Shown here: piece by piece, positions 14,866 through 21,794 of the stretch
How positions within the stretch are numbered: position 1 is the stretch's first letter
Layout: the number at the start of each line of letters is the position of its first letter
NCBI GenBank assembly: GCA_051967755.1
Contig: JBQDYD010000010.1
Location: 1-23,099, forward strand
Origin: UBA1672 sp051967755
GTDB lineage: Bacteria; Pseudomonadota; Alphaproteobacteria; Micavibrionales; Micavibrionaceae
Reading direction: 5' to 3'
Length of the DNA stretch: 23,099 nucleotides
Program-made: the position numbers and the translations under genes
The notes under the pieces: model-generated
The model's input: the letters and a program-made list of their open reading frames with translations, nothing else
What the model was told of the DNA's origin: nothing
The model's database searches: none

Positions 14866-15909
14866 ATGGATCAATATGTAGGCTTAGATGTTTCACAAGA
14901 CGAGACTCATATTTGTGTCGTTGATCGTGATGGAAACAAAATCTGGGAAGGCAACTGCCCCTCAACACCGGAAGGAATTGGTGAAGCAGTCAAAAGACAT
15001 GCTCCTGAAGCTGTAAAAATAGGCCTTGAGAGCGGTCATCTTTCAACGTGGCACTGGCATGGCCTGACAGATATGGGATTGCCGGCCATTTGCATTGATG
15101 CCTACCATGCGCACGGTGTTTTGCGCCTGCAGATGAACAAAACCGATAAAAACGACGCACACGGCATTGCCCAGATTATGCGCTGCAACTGGTATAAAGA
15201 AGTCACCATCAAGAGCTTCGGGAACCATGAATCTCGTGCTTTGTTCCGGACACGGAGCAACTTGGTCAGCATGCGCACCGATGTTGTCAACCAGATCCGC
15301 GGCATGCTTAAAACATTTGGCATTCTAATTAAAGGTATTGCGGGCGTCAGTTTTGAAAACCGCATTCAGGAAATCATTGATGAAGGCACGGCCATTGCCC
15401 CTCCTCTTCAAATCCAGCTTGATATGTTGCGTATGATTAAGCAGAAAATAGACGATCTGGATGAGCTGGTTCTCGATCACGCTTACGCTTGCCAAAAATG
15501 CCGTATCCTGATGAGTATTCCAGGTGTTGGCCCAATGACGGCCGCAAACTTTGTGCTGGCCGTCTATGATGCTGACAGGTTCAAGCAATCAAAAAGTGTG
15601 GGTGCGTATTTTGGTTTAACGCCAAGACGCAGGCAATCCGGCGACATGGACTACAATGGCCGAATATCAAAGCGCGGTGATAGGGTTATCAGGCATCAGC
15701 TTTATGAGGCAGCCAATTCCATCCTCACACGCGTGAAAAAGCCCTCTTCCCTTCAAGCATGGGGGCTGAGGATTGCCAAACGCTCTGGTATGAAAAAGGC
15801 AAGAATTGCTGTTGCACGAAAACTGGCTGTCATCATGCACCAGATGTTGCAAACAGGCGAGTTGTTTTGCTTCAACCCTGCAACCGGAGAAAGGGCTGTA
15901 TATGCGTAA
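14866..15909 (+). CDS. IS110-family transposase (DEDD plus Tnp_20)
   Basis: 347 residues. The N-terminal RuvC-like DEDD domain shows D8 (YVGLDVSQDE), E55 (KIGLESGH) and D94/D97 (TDKNDAHG). The C-terminal Tnp_20 domain carries the helix-hairpin-helix SIPGVGPMTAANFVLAV, FGLTPRRRQSG and GRISKRGDRVIRHQLYEAA. In this family the enzyme recombines donor and target under guidance of an element-encoded bridge RNA. ATG 14866 is preferred, with GGAG nine bases upstream; the in-frame ATG at 14845 precedes that ribosome site. The frame is uninterrupted, so the enzyme may be active. Confidence 0.93.
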   Translation: MDQYVGLDVSQDETHICVVDRDGNKIWEGNCPSTPEGIGEAVKRHAPEAVKIGLESGHLSTWHWHGLTDMGLPAICIDAYHAHGVLRLQMNKTDKNDAHGIAQIMRCNWYKEVTIKSFGNHESRALFRTRSNLVSMRTDVVNQIRGMLKTFGILIKGIAGVSFENRIQEIIDEGTAIAPPLQIQLDMLRMIKQKIDDLDELVLDHAYACQKCRILMSIPGVGPMTAANFVLAVYDADRFKQSKSVGAYFGLTPRRRQSGDMDYNGRISKRGDRVIRHQLYEAANSILTRVKKPSSLQAWGLRIAKRSGMKKARIAVARKLAVIMHQMLQTGELFCFNPATGERAVYA

Positions 15910-16140
15910 GATGTAAGAGACAAGTTTTGTAGTCTTGTAAATGAAAGCATGAGATTACGTTTTGTCCCAGCCGGGACGAAAGCTTTCGGTTAAACCCGGT
16001 ATGAATGATGCAGAAAAAAGATCGTTATATTTTGGACAAGTAACTTTCAAACTGCGGATCACATTTTGAGGGAACCGAAGCCTCCAAAGCAATAGTGTGG
16101 CAGTCCAATGACCACGTAGAGAATGGTGATACCGGCTAGA
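15910..16140 (+). ncRNA. Candidate IS110 bridge RNA region (3' non-coding end)
   Basis: No ORF follows the transposase for over 300 bases, but the stretch is rich in hairpins. TTTGTCCC (15961-15968) pairs through an AGCC loop with GGGACGAA (15973-15980), with one G-U pair. GAAAGCTTTC is a palindrome right after it, and an ACAAG/CTTGT stem lies at about 15919-15937. IS1111-group elements place the bridge RNA at this end. No binding loops could be assigned without element boundaries, so this is a position-plus-structure call. Confidence 0.35.
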
Positions 16141-16220
16141 CAAAAACGTAATCGCAGTATAGATTGCAGACTATATCCAGCACCAGTTAAACATAATTCT
16201 ATTAGAGATTTAATATAGCC

Positions 16221-16255
16221 TATAGCCCCCCCCAATGGCTGTATTTTTCTTTTTT
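16221..16255 (+). terminator. Rho-independent terminator after the IS110 element
   Basis: TATAGCC (16221-16227) pairs with GGCTGTA (16237-16243, one G-U) around a CCCCCCAAT loop, followed by TTTTTCTTTTTT. It would end plus-strand transcripts before the convergent copB operon. Confidence 0.6.
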
Positions 16256-16281
16256 AAAAAATTAATTACGAAAATGATTTA

Positions 16282-16461
16282 CTAGGCTAAAAAGTTATTA
16301 CCGGCTGTTAAGTCGACCAATTCATCAATTGTCGTCGCTGTTCCATCTAGACGAACGACATCCTGATAATTTTCATTTCCATTTTGTACGGTCGCAATAA
16401 CTGTATCTGCACCATCAGTGTAGACATTAACGAAATCACTAAGTGTGTTGAATTCTTTAGG
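16282..16461 (-). pseudogene. C-terminal fragment of a type I-secreted repeat protein (RTX/VCBS-like)
   Basis: The minus-strand frame, ending with TAG at 16282-16284, reads FNTLSDFVNVYTDGADTVIA, then a block with ENYQDVVRLDGTATTIDELV, then TAGNNFLA. DGADTVI, QDVVRLDG and a short hydrophobic end resemble the C-terminal secretion-target domain of large type I-secreted adhesins. An in-frame TAA lies just upstream (about 16463), so only about 59 codons survive. The rest of 15910-16526 holds the IS110 end, the terminator and a small palindrome (AGGTTAATAACCT, about 16459-16471), with no other gene visible. Confidence 0.5.
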
Positions 16462-16526
16462 TTAATAACCTATGTAACCTCTAAATTGGCTTAGTTATAA
16501 AATTTAATTTCTTCTTTGCATCATTT

Positions 16527-17396
16527 CTAAAACCAGAACTTTACCCCTGTTAAAAAATAGGTATTGCTGCTATCGCCGCCATCTTCTTCGATTAAATCGG
16601 CGGTTTTCCCAACATTTTGTTCCCAGCTGACACCTATATAAGGTGCAAATTTACGGCTAAATTCATAGCGGGCGCGCAAGCCCGTTTCAAACCCGGTAAT
16701 GCCAGAACCGATATTATAATCTTCTGCATCATTCACCGCGAGTTCAGTTTCAAATCTTGGTTGGAGAGCAAGCCTTTGCGTGAAATACCAACTGCGCTCA
16801 ACTTCCAGCACCGCAGAGGCTTTGCCCTCATCACTCAGATATGCAGTGGCGTCCACTTCAAATGTATAGGGTGACATGCCTTGTACTCCGGCTGCCAGAA
16901 ATGTGCGATCATCCTCATCAGGCACAAAATCGTGCCTAACACCTAACTGGGTATCCCAGAAAGGCCGGATAGCGCGGTTCCAAAAAAGTTCGGTAGATAT
17001 GGTTTCAAGTTCATCGCTGCGGAAATTGTATTCTCCTTCTGATTCAAGATAGAGTTTATTATAATCTCCACCAATCCAAGCATCGCCATCCCATAAAAGA
17101 ATATCATTATCCTCATTTGTGCGATATTCAAGGCGGTCTCCCAACACCTGCCAGAATAATTTATTATCATGAACAACTGTCTTGCCAAAGTTCTTAGCGG
17201 TCAGTCCGGGTTCATCTAAAGCGTATTTACGAACCTTCGCGCCTTCTGGGGGCGGCGCAGCAGGTGAATGATAATCATCAGGGAGTGGTTCTTTTCCCTG
17301 ATGATGATGCGGAATTTCCGGGTTGCGCTCGTCAGCATAAGCAGCCGGTGAAATAAAGGCAGCAGATAATAGTAGTAATGCTAAAGTTTTTCTCAT
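16527..17396 (-). CDS. copB: Copper resistance protein CopB (outer membrane)
   Basis: 289 residues with a Sec signal peptide (MRKTLALLLLSAAFISPAAYA), then a His-rich linker (PHHHQGKEPLPDDYHSP) and a beta-barrel of the CopB/PcoB type. Recognisable blocks are LEYRTNEDNDILLWDGDAWI, ETELFWNRAI-like and FWDTQLGVRHDF stretches, and the terminal TYFLTGVKFWF with a C-terminal Phe typical of outer-membrane barrels. It is thought to bind or sequester copper at the outer membrane together with CopA. The Met-rich N-terminal repeats of many CopBs are missing. The ATG at 17396 has GGAG seven bases upstream and lies 13 bases after the copA stop, so the genes are one operon. Confidence 0.9.
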   Translation of the reverse strand: MRKTLALLLLSAAFISPAAYADERNPEIPHHHQGKEPLPDDYHSPAAPPPEGAKVRKYALDEPGLTAKNFGKTVVHDNKLFWQVLGDRLEYRTNEDNDILLWDGDAWIGGDYNKLYLESEGEYNFRSDELETISTELFWNRAIRPFWDTQLGVRHDFVPDEDDRTFLAAGVQGMSPYTFEVDATAYLSDEGKASAVLEVERSWYFTQRLALQPRFETELAVNDAEDYNIGSGITGFETGLRARYEFSRKFAPYIGVSWEQNVGKTADLIEEDGGDSSNTYFLTGVKFWF

Positions 17397-17409
17397 TTTT
17401 AATCTCCTT

Positions 17410-19194
17410 CTAAGCCACGCGTACAACTTGGAACATACCTGCTTCCATGTGATACAGAAGGTGACAGTGGAATGCCCAATCACCTTTTTCGATTGGTGTA
17501 ACCAAAAAGGAAGCGACCTCGCCGGGCTTTAATAAATATGTATGCACAAAAGGTAATTCTTCATTACTGCGCCCTGTTTCCAGTTGCATCCACATGCCGT
17601 GTAAATGCATGGGATGTTCCATCATGGTGTGATTGACCATATATAAGCGCAATCGTTCATTATGACGAAATAAATATGGCCCCGGATGCTCGGTGTATTT
17701 TTTACCATCAAGTGAAAAAATTCCGCGCTCCATATTGGCAGTGACATTAATAGTCAGTTCGCGATCAACTTCAGCCTTATAAGGTTGCGGCTCGGCAGAC
17801 ACCAAGTCTTTATAGGTCAGCACCTTCCATCCGTCCTTACCAAGGCCGATTCCCGGATCATCCATGCGCTGCTTCGGGTCCATAACAGCCATAGCAACGT
17901 CTGGATTAGTTTTATCAAGCATAAATGGCATTGGGCCTTTAGGACCGGGAATATTTGAATCTTGCATCTGCATGCGCTTATGATGCATTTTTTTCATCAT
18001 CTTCTCATCCATACCGCCAAAATATTTTCCTTTCATCATGCCCATGCCGATATCTTCAAGTTTTCGGTCAGGTGTCTGGCGACGGCGCGGCACAGGCGCA
18101 CTCATGCCCGCTGCAGGCGATAATGTACCGCGTGTAAAGCCGCTGCGATCAAGGCTTTCAGCAAAGACTGTGTATGCTTTTTCTTCTCTCGGTTTGATTA
18201 TAACGTCGTAAGTTTCTGCAATACCGATGCGAAATTCGTGACAATCTACTGGCCGAACCGCTTTACCGTCTTTCATTACAACGCTCATATCAAGCCCAGG
18301 AATACGCACATCAAAATGACTCATGGCTGACGCATTAATCACCCGCAGTCGTACAGTTTCGCCCGGTTTAAACTGCCCTGTCCAGTTCATATCCGGCGAA
18401 TGTCCATTCATGAGATAGGTATAAAGCGATCCTGTAACATTCGAGAGATCACGCGGACTCATATTCATCTTGCGGAACGGGAGGAGTTCGGCATTAGCAT
18501 CTGCAAAACCATCTTTTTCTATTTTGTCGAAATAATCAAAAACCGTGCGCTTGTAATAAATATAATATTCCGGATCGAGCATGATATTGCGAAAGACTGT
18601 ATCCGGGTTTTCAAATGTCCAATCAGATAAGACAATCACATGCTCGCGATCATAGTGAAACGGCTCACCGTCTTTAGGGTCAATAATGATAGGGCCGTAT
18701 GCGCCTGTTTGTTCCTGAAATTTAGAATGGCTATGATACCAGTAGGTTCCGGCCTGCTGCACTTTGAAGTTATAGCGAAATGTTTCACCGGGCTGTATAC
18801 CATCAAAATTCACGCCCGGTACGCCGTCCATACGAAACGGCACCAATATACCGTGCCAATGAATTGAAGCGTGCTCTGTATCTTCTAAGTGATTAGTTAC
18901 ATCCATTGTAACTTCTTCACCCTCGCGCCAGCGCACGAGCGGCGCAGGGACAGTTCCATTAATAGCCGTCGAGCGACCTGTCTTTCCGTTCACAACCAAA
19001 GGCGAATATCGGAAATTTAGATCAAAATAGTTTTGAGCCGGATAGTTGGTAACCCCTTCATGAATATTGCGCGGAGATGTTACCGCCCATGCTGGAAGCG
19101 GCAAGGCCGCTTGTATCCCCGTAACAAATATACCACCGGCTACGCCGCCTAAAAACTGTCTACGCGACAAATTATTTTTTGTAAGTGTGCTCAT
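17410..19194 (-). CDS. copA: Multicopper oxidase CopA (periplasmic, Tat-exported)
   Basis: 594 residues. A twin-arginine signal (SRRQFLGG near residue 10) sends the folded protein to the periplasm. Three cupredoxin domains carry the copper motifs ASIHWHG, TYWYHSHS, MEHPMHLHG and, at the C-terminus, FHCHLLYHMEAGM with the type 1 Cys and axial Met. A Met/His-rich insert (GMGMMKGKYFGGMDEKMMKK and onward) near the middle fits CopA/PcoA proteins that bind Cu(I) and oxidise it. The start is ATG 19194, with AGAGG upstream; the upstream TTG at 19215 would place extra residues ahead of the Tat signal. It is followed 13 bases later by copB. The native promoter is not visible: upstream are an efflux-gene tail and an IS remnant. 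Confidence 0.95.
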   Translation of the reverse strand: MSTLTKNNLSRRQFLGGVAGGIFVTGIQAALPLPAWAVTSPRNIHEGVTNYPAQNYFDLNFRYSPLVVNGKTGRSTAINGTVPAPLVRWREGEEVTMDVTNHLEDTEHASIHWHGILVPFRMDGVPGVNFDGIQPGETFRYNFKVQQAGTYWYHSHSKFQEQTGAYGPIIIDPKDGEPFHYDREHVIVLSDWTFENPDTVFRNIMLDPEYYIYYKRTVFDYFDKIEKDGFADANAELLPFRKMNMSPRDLSNVTGSLYTYLMNGHSPDMNWTGQFKPGETVRLRVINASAMSHFDVRIPGLDMSVVMKDGKAVRPVDCHEFRIGIAETYDVIIKPREEKAYTVFAESLDRSGFTRGTLSPAAGMSAPVPRRRQTPDRKLEDIGMGMMKGKYFGGMDEKMMKKMHHKRMQMQDSNIPGPKGPMPFMLDKTNPDVAMAVMDPKQRMDDPGIGLGKDGWKVLTYKDLVSAEPQPYKAEVDRELTINVTANMERGIFSLDGKKYTEHPGPYLFRHNERLRLYMVNHTMMEHPMHLHGMWMQLETGRSNEELPFVHTYLLKPGEVASFLVTPIEKGDWAFHCHLLYHMEAGMFQVVRVA

Positions 19195-19224
19195 AAAAAT
19201 CCTCTTTATATTCAACGTTAACAG

Positions 19225-19261
19225 ATGGATATGGTTCCGTTTTGTCCTGGACTATATCCAT
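19225..19261. repeat. Inverted repeat between the efflux remnant and copA
   Basis: ATGGATAT (19225-19232) pairs with ATATCCAT (19254-19261), with further pairing of GGTTCC/GGAC inside. On the plus strand it is followed by a T-run (19261-19266); on the copA strand it lies between the upstream stop and copA. It could be an intercistronic processing or attenuation hairpin, or a terminator on the other strand. Confidence 0.4.
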
Positions 19262-19264
19262 TTT

Positions 19265-19437
19265 TTAAATATCTTCGTTCCATCCGCCGCCCATTGCTTT
19301 GAACAATTCGATGCGTGCCGCCAGTGTTTCATATCGCGCCCGCTCATGTTGATCTTCGGACTCCAGCAAAACGCGCTGCGCATCCAAAACACCCTGAAAC
19401 TCCATAACGCTCAAAGAATATTGTTGTTCGGCGATTG
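19265..19437 (-). pseudogene. RND efflux outer-membrane factor (CusC/NodT type), C-terminal fragment
   Basis: The minus-strand frame upstream of copA reads IAEQQYSLSVMEFQGVLDAQ, then RVLLESEDQHERARYETLAA and KAMGGGW before a stop at 19265-19267. The FxxVLDAQR block, helical repeat and terminal ALGGGW-type motif are those of TolC-like NodT/CusC factors that form the outer-membrane exit of copper/silver RND pumps. Only the last 56 or so codons remain; the IS3 remnant begins where the gene breaks off. Upstream cusA/cusB-type genes are absent. The order (efflux factor, copA, copB) fits a copper island that lost its pump. Confidence 0.8.
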
Positions 19438-19438
19438 G

Positions 19439-20371
19439 TCAACCCCCATTTTTTAATCCAGTTGTAAGTTCGTAATGTTCGCAGTTGTTCTGGTGTAAGG
19501 GGAGATGTTTGAGCAGCGTAGCGGAGCAAATATCTCCCCTTACATGCATCATCGGTATGGGCGGTTTATAACCCAGTGAGCTGTGTGGCCTGATGTGATT
19601 ATAATGTCGTCGCCAGTCCTCAATAATGACTTGCGCCTCTTTGAGGCTGTAAAACATCTCGCCATTCAGGCATTCATCGCGCAAACGCCCATTAAAGCTC
19701 TCGTTGTAGCCATTCTCCCACGGACTGCCTGCCTCTATAAAGGCTGTTTTCACCTTCAATTTATGCAGCCAGTCCTGCAAGATTTTAGCGGTAAATTCGG
19801 AGCCGTTATCAGAACGAATGTAATCCGGCAGCCCTTCAGTGATAAACAAATGACTGAGCGTTTCCAGCACATCATCTGACTTTAAAGCGCGCTCGGTACG
19901 GATCGCCAGACATTTGCGGCTAAACTCATCAATCACGGTGAGCATGCGGATTTTCTTACCGTTGCTCAGGCGATCCGCCACAAAGTCATAGCTCCAAACA
20001 TGGTTTTTCCAGTGCGGGCGAAGACGTATGCATGAGCCATCATTCAGATAAAGACGCTTACGTTTCTTCTGCTTTTGCGGCACTTTTAAGCCTTCTTCAC
20101 GCCAGATGCGCTCAACACGCTTGTGATTTACATGCCAGCCTTCGGCGCGCAGAAGTGCTGTAATTCGACGATAACCATACCGACCATACTTCAATGCCAG
20201 ACGTAGAATATCCTCTCGCAAAGCCTCTTCGTCATGACCTTTGCGCAGCCGGTAGCGAACACTATCACGGTTTATATCAAGAGCACGGCACGCACGGCGC
20301 TCAGATACATCATATCGTTGCTGCGCATAAATAACGCTTTGGCGCTTACGTTCCGTGCTTAGAAGTTTCCC
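19439..20371 (-). CDS. IS3-family OrfB transposase, read by frameshift from OrfA
   Basis: The catalytic subunit of the IS. The open frame begins inside the end of orfA (about 20371, reading KLLSTERKRQSVIYAQQRYDV), as expected when OrfAB is made by -1 frameshifting at GGGAAACTTCTAA. A TTG at 20221 is internal. It contains an HTH_21-type segment (KYGRYGYRRITALLRAEGWHV) and an rve core with D in VWSYDFVADR, D in IRSDNGSEF and E in NGYNESFNG, the last two 35 residues apart (DD35E), then YNHIRPHSSLGY. The C-terminal tail to TGLKNGG reaches the element end. The core is complete, but the partner OrfA is truncated. Confidence 0.87.
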   Translation of the reverse strand, partial: GKLLSTERKRQSVIYAQQRYDVSERRACRALDINRDSVRYRLRKGHDEEALREDILRLALKYGRYGYRRITALLRAEGWHVNHKRVERIWREEGLKVPQKQKKRKRLYLNDGSCIRLRPHWKNHVWSYDFVADRLSNGKKIRMLTVIDEFSRKCLAIRTERALKSDDVLETLSHLFITEGLPDYIRSDNGSEFTAKILQDWLHKLKVKTAFIEAGSPWENGYNESFNGRLRDECLNGEMFYSLKEAQVIIEDWRRHYNHIRPHSSLGYKPPIPMMHVRGDICSATLLKHLPLHQNNCEHYELTTGLKNGG

Positions 20372-20547
20372 GAAGCAACATCCTTCAGGATTTGATTGTC
20401 CAGACTGAGATCAGCCACAACCCGCTTAAGCCGCGCATTCTCGGTCTCCAGTTCCTTTAAACGACGCGCCTGATCCATGCCCATCCCGCCATACTCCTTG
20501 CGCCATTTGTAATAGGTCGCATCCGACACGCCAAGCTCCCGACATAT
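20359..20547 (-). pseudogene. IS3-family OrfA, 5'-truncated
   Basis: The frame runs from a stop at 20548-20550 to TAA at 20359-20361 and reads CRELGVSDATYYKWRKEYGG, then LKELETENARLKRVVADLSL and KDVASGNF. This is the second half of the OrfA helix-turn-helix plus the leucine-zipper part of IS407/IS2-like elements. The usual first 25-30 residues and the start codon are missing, replaced by csoR-like sequence. Confidence 0.85.
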
Positions 20548-20550
20548 CTA

Positions 20551-20624
20551 CCAACCGCTTTGATCTGACCTTGAGCGCGGTTGAGACGTGATATTGCAGC
20601 CGCTTTTTTATTGTCTTTAAGCAT
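20551..20624 (-). pseudogene. CsoR/RcnR-type metal-sensing repressor, N-terminal fragment
   Basis: ATG at 20624 opens a frame reading MLKDNKKAAAISRLNRAQGQ and then IKAVGR, the standard start of DUF156 (CsoR/RcnR/FrmR) repressors with the conserved SRLNRxxGQI helix. After about 25 residues it runs into IS3 sequence in a meaningless frame and stops near 20458. The metal-binding Cys/His helix is gone, so the repressor is not functional. Its ATG overlaps the stop of the upstream membrane-protein gene by eight bases, so it was translated as part of that operon. Confidence 0.8.
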
Positions 20625-21099
20625 GATCTTTATTCATCCTCCCTCGTGCCCACCAGAATGATGCCAGCGGTATAACCAACCATTGCAAAAGTGGGGTCAG
20701 ACCTATCTCAAAGCTTGCAAAAGGCAGTACGGGCATCTGATCGGCATAAGCCCAGCTTTCACGCCAATAAACATTCAACCATTCGCTATAAACCGTGTAA
20801 GCCAGGCCAAAGACTATCGCCCAAATCGCCACAGCCCTGTAGCCTTTGTGAGGCCAGCAATTATTACCAACAACAACCAGCGCCAACATTAGACTGGCCA
20901 GAGCAATGAGAATATCCCCGCCCGTACAATGCAGCACTGCAAAAAGGATTTGTTTCCATGTCCCCTCGTACCAGATTGTATAAAGCGGCATGTGCAGCGC
21001 CTCCCAGACCAGATTACCAAGCGCGATCACCAGAAAATAGCGCCGCATGAAACTCAGCCAGGCGTAAAACTCATTTTTGTTTTCTATTATGCTTACCAT
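20617..21099 (-). CDS. Unrecognised multi-pass membrane protein
   Basis: 160 residues with about four predicted membrane segments (YFLVIALGNLVWEALHM; DILIALASLMLALVVVG; AVAIWAIVFGLAYTVYSEW; LLQWLVIPLASFWWA). A conserved-looking LVWEALHMPLYTIWYEGTW and a polar HCTGGD lie between helices one and two and may form a functional site. The family name is not known to me. I chose ATG 21099, five bases after the stop of the upstream DUF6629 gene with AGGTAGGGG as ribosome site; ATG 21138 would overlap that gene. The stop overlaps the csoR-type start, so the three are translationally coupled. A role in metal response is suggested only by this context. Confidence 0.7.
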   Translation of the reverse strand: MVSIIENKNEFYAWLSFMRRYFLVIALGNLVWEALHMPLYTIWYEGTWKQILFAVLHCTGGDILIALASLMLALVVVGNNCWPHKGYRAVAIWAIVFGLAYTVYSEWLNVYWRESWAYADQMPVLPFASFEIGLTPLLQWLVIPLASFWWARGRMNKDHA

Positions 21100-21104
21100 C
21101 GCCC

Positions 21105-21791
21105 CTACCTGAAGATCTCCGGGCATTCCCGGCAGCATTTATTGTGAACGATGATATAAATCAGATGCAGGGTCGCCACGCCCGCCAGCAGGCAGAAAAA
21201 CGAGATATAGGCGTAGGACAGGAATATCCAGACCACCGCAATGACGGCAATCAGCGTCAGACCAAACAGCCGCATATGCAAATAGGTCGAAATCAGCGGC
21301 GGCGTAACAATCAGAAACACGTAAATCAGATAGGTCAGCTCACGCGGGATAAAATAATCCAGAAACATCGTATCTTCATAGGCGATGGAGTGATTGTTGA
21401 TGGCGACCTTAACCCAATCGGGATTGGCCAGATGCGGGATATACAAGGTCAATCCCAGCGCCAGCCCGGACAGTGCAAACATCAAAAGCGTTCGTTTACG
21501 CTTGCTGCCGGGCGGCTCCAGAAAATAAATGGCAAAGGGAATCCAGGTTGGCCACATCAGCCATGAGAAAAAGATAAAACCCATCGCCCCCCACCAGACC
21601 ATATCCGGGTCGGCATCGTTTAAGCCCATCCACACATGCCCTTCCATCATCTGCTGGATGCCTGCCAGCACCGGCATCAGCGCCACGGGAAAATAGCGCA
21701 TATTGATCTTATAGGCTTTCCACGCTGCATAAGCTCCGCCTGCGAGCAGCATGCCTCCGGCCACAAAACTGACGGGTTCGGACATGCACAT
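21105..21791 (-). CDS. DUF6629-like multi-pass membrane protein
   Basis: 228 residues with about seven hydrophobic segments. The N-terminus SEPVSFVAGGMLLAGGAYAA and the following LMPVLAGIQQMMEGHVWMGL match the DUF6629 pattern (SxxxSFxAGxxL, then QQxxEGxxW). Function is unknown; these are integral inner-membrane proteins. An unusual HxxCCRECP-like Cys cluster (HNKCCRECPEIFR) closes the C-terminus and could bind metal, which is inference. ATG 21791 lies three bases after the PRPP-synthetase stop with GGAAGGA upstream, so it is co-transcribed and probably coupled. Confidence 0.72.
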   Translation of the reverse strand: MCMSEPVSFVAGGMLLAGGAYAAWKAYKINMRYFPVALMPVLAGIQQMMEGHVWMGLNDADPDMVWWGAMGFIFFSWLMWPTWIPFAIYFLEPPGSKRKRTLLMFALSGLALGLTLYIPHLANPDWVKVAINNHSIAYEDTMFLDYFIPRELTYLIYVFLIVTPPLISTYLHMRLFGLTLIAVIAVVWIFLSYAYISFFCLLAGVATLHLIYIIVHNKCCRECPEIFR

Positions 21792-21794
21792 GGG

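Larger units (their letters stand above)
14780..16150 (+). mobile_element. IS110-family insertion sequence (boundaries approximate)
   Basis: An intact IS110-type transposase is flanked by a short structured left region and a longer structured right region. IS110 elements have weak or no terminal repeats and often no target duplication, so the exact ends cannot be fixed by eye. A short left and long right non-coding end would fit the IS1111-like subgroup. A second copy or the empty site would define the boundaries. Confidence 0.55.
19436..20550 (-). mobile_element. IS3-family remnant (IS407/IS2-like), orfA truncated
   Basis: The 3' end of the element abuts the efflux-gene tail at about 19436. 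orfB is complete; orfA lacks its N-terminal half, and with it the element's 5' terminus is lost. On that side the sequence joins directly to the first codons of a CsoR-type gene. The element therefore lies at a deletion junction and cannot transpose on its own. Confidence 0.85.

Noticed and set aside
16225..16233. Run of C residues, as a possible phase-variable tract
   Set aside because: It lies in the loop of a terminator, outside any reading frame I can support.
16459..16471. AGGTTAATAACCT palindrome as a copB terminator
   Set aside because: The stem is AT-rich and lacks a T-run on the copB strand; kept only as a noted palindrome.
20458..20550. Continuation of the csoR-type frame past residue 25
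   Set aside because: It is out-of-frame reading of IS3 orfA; the true OrfA frame there matches its family strongly.
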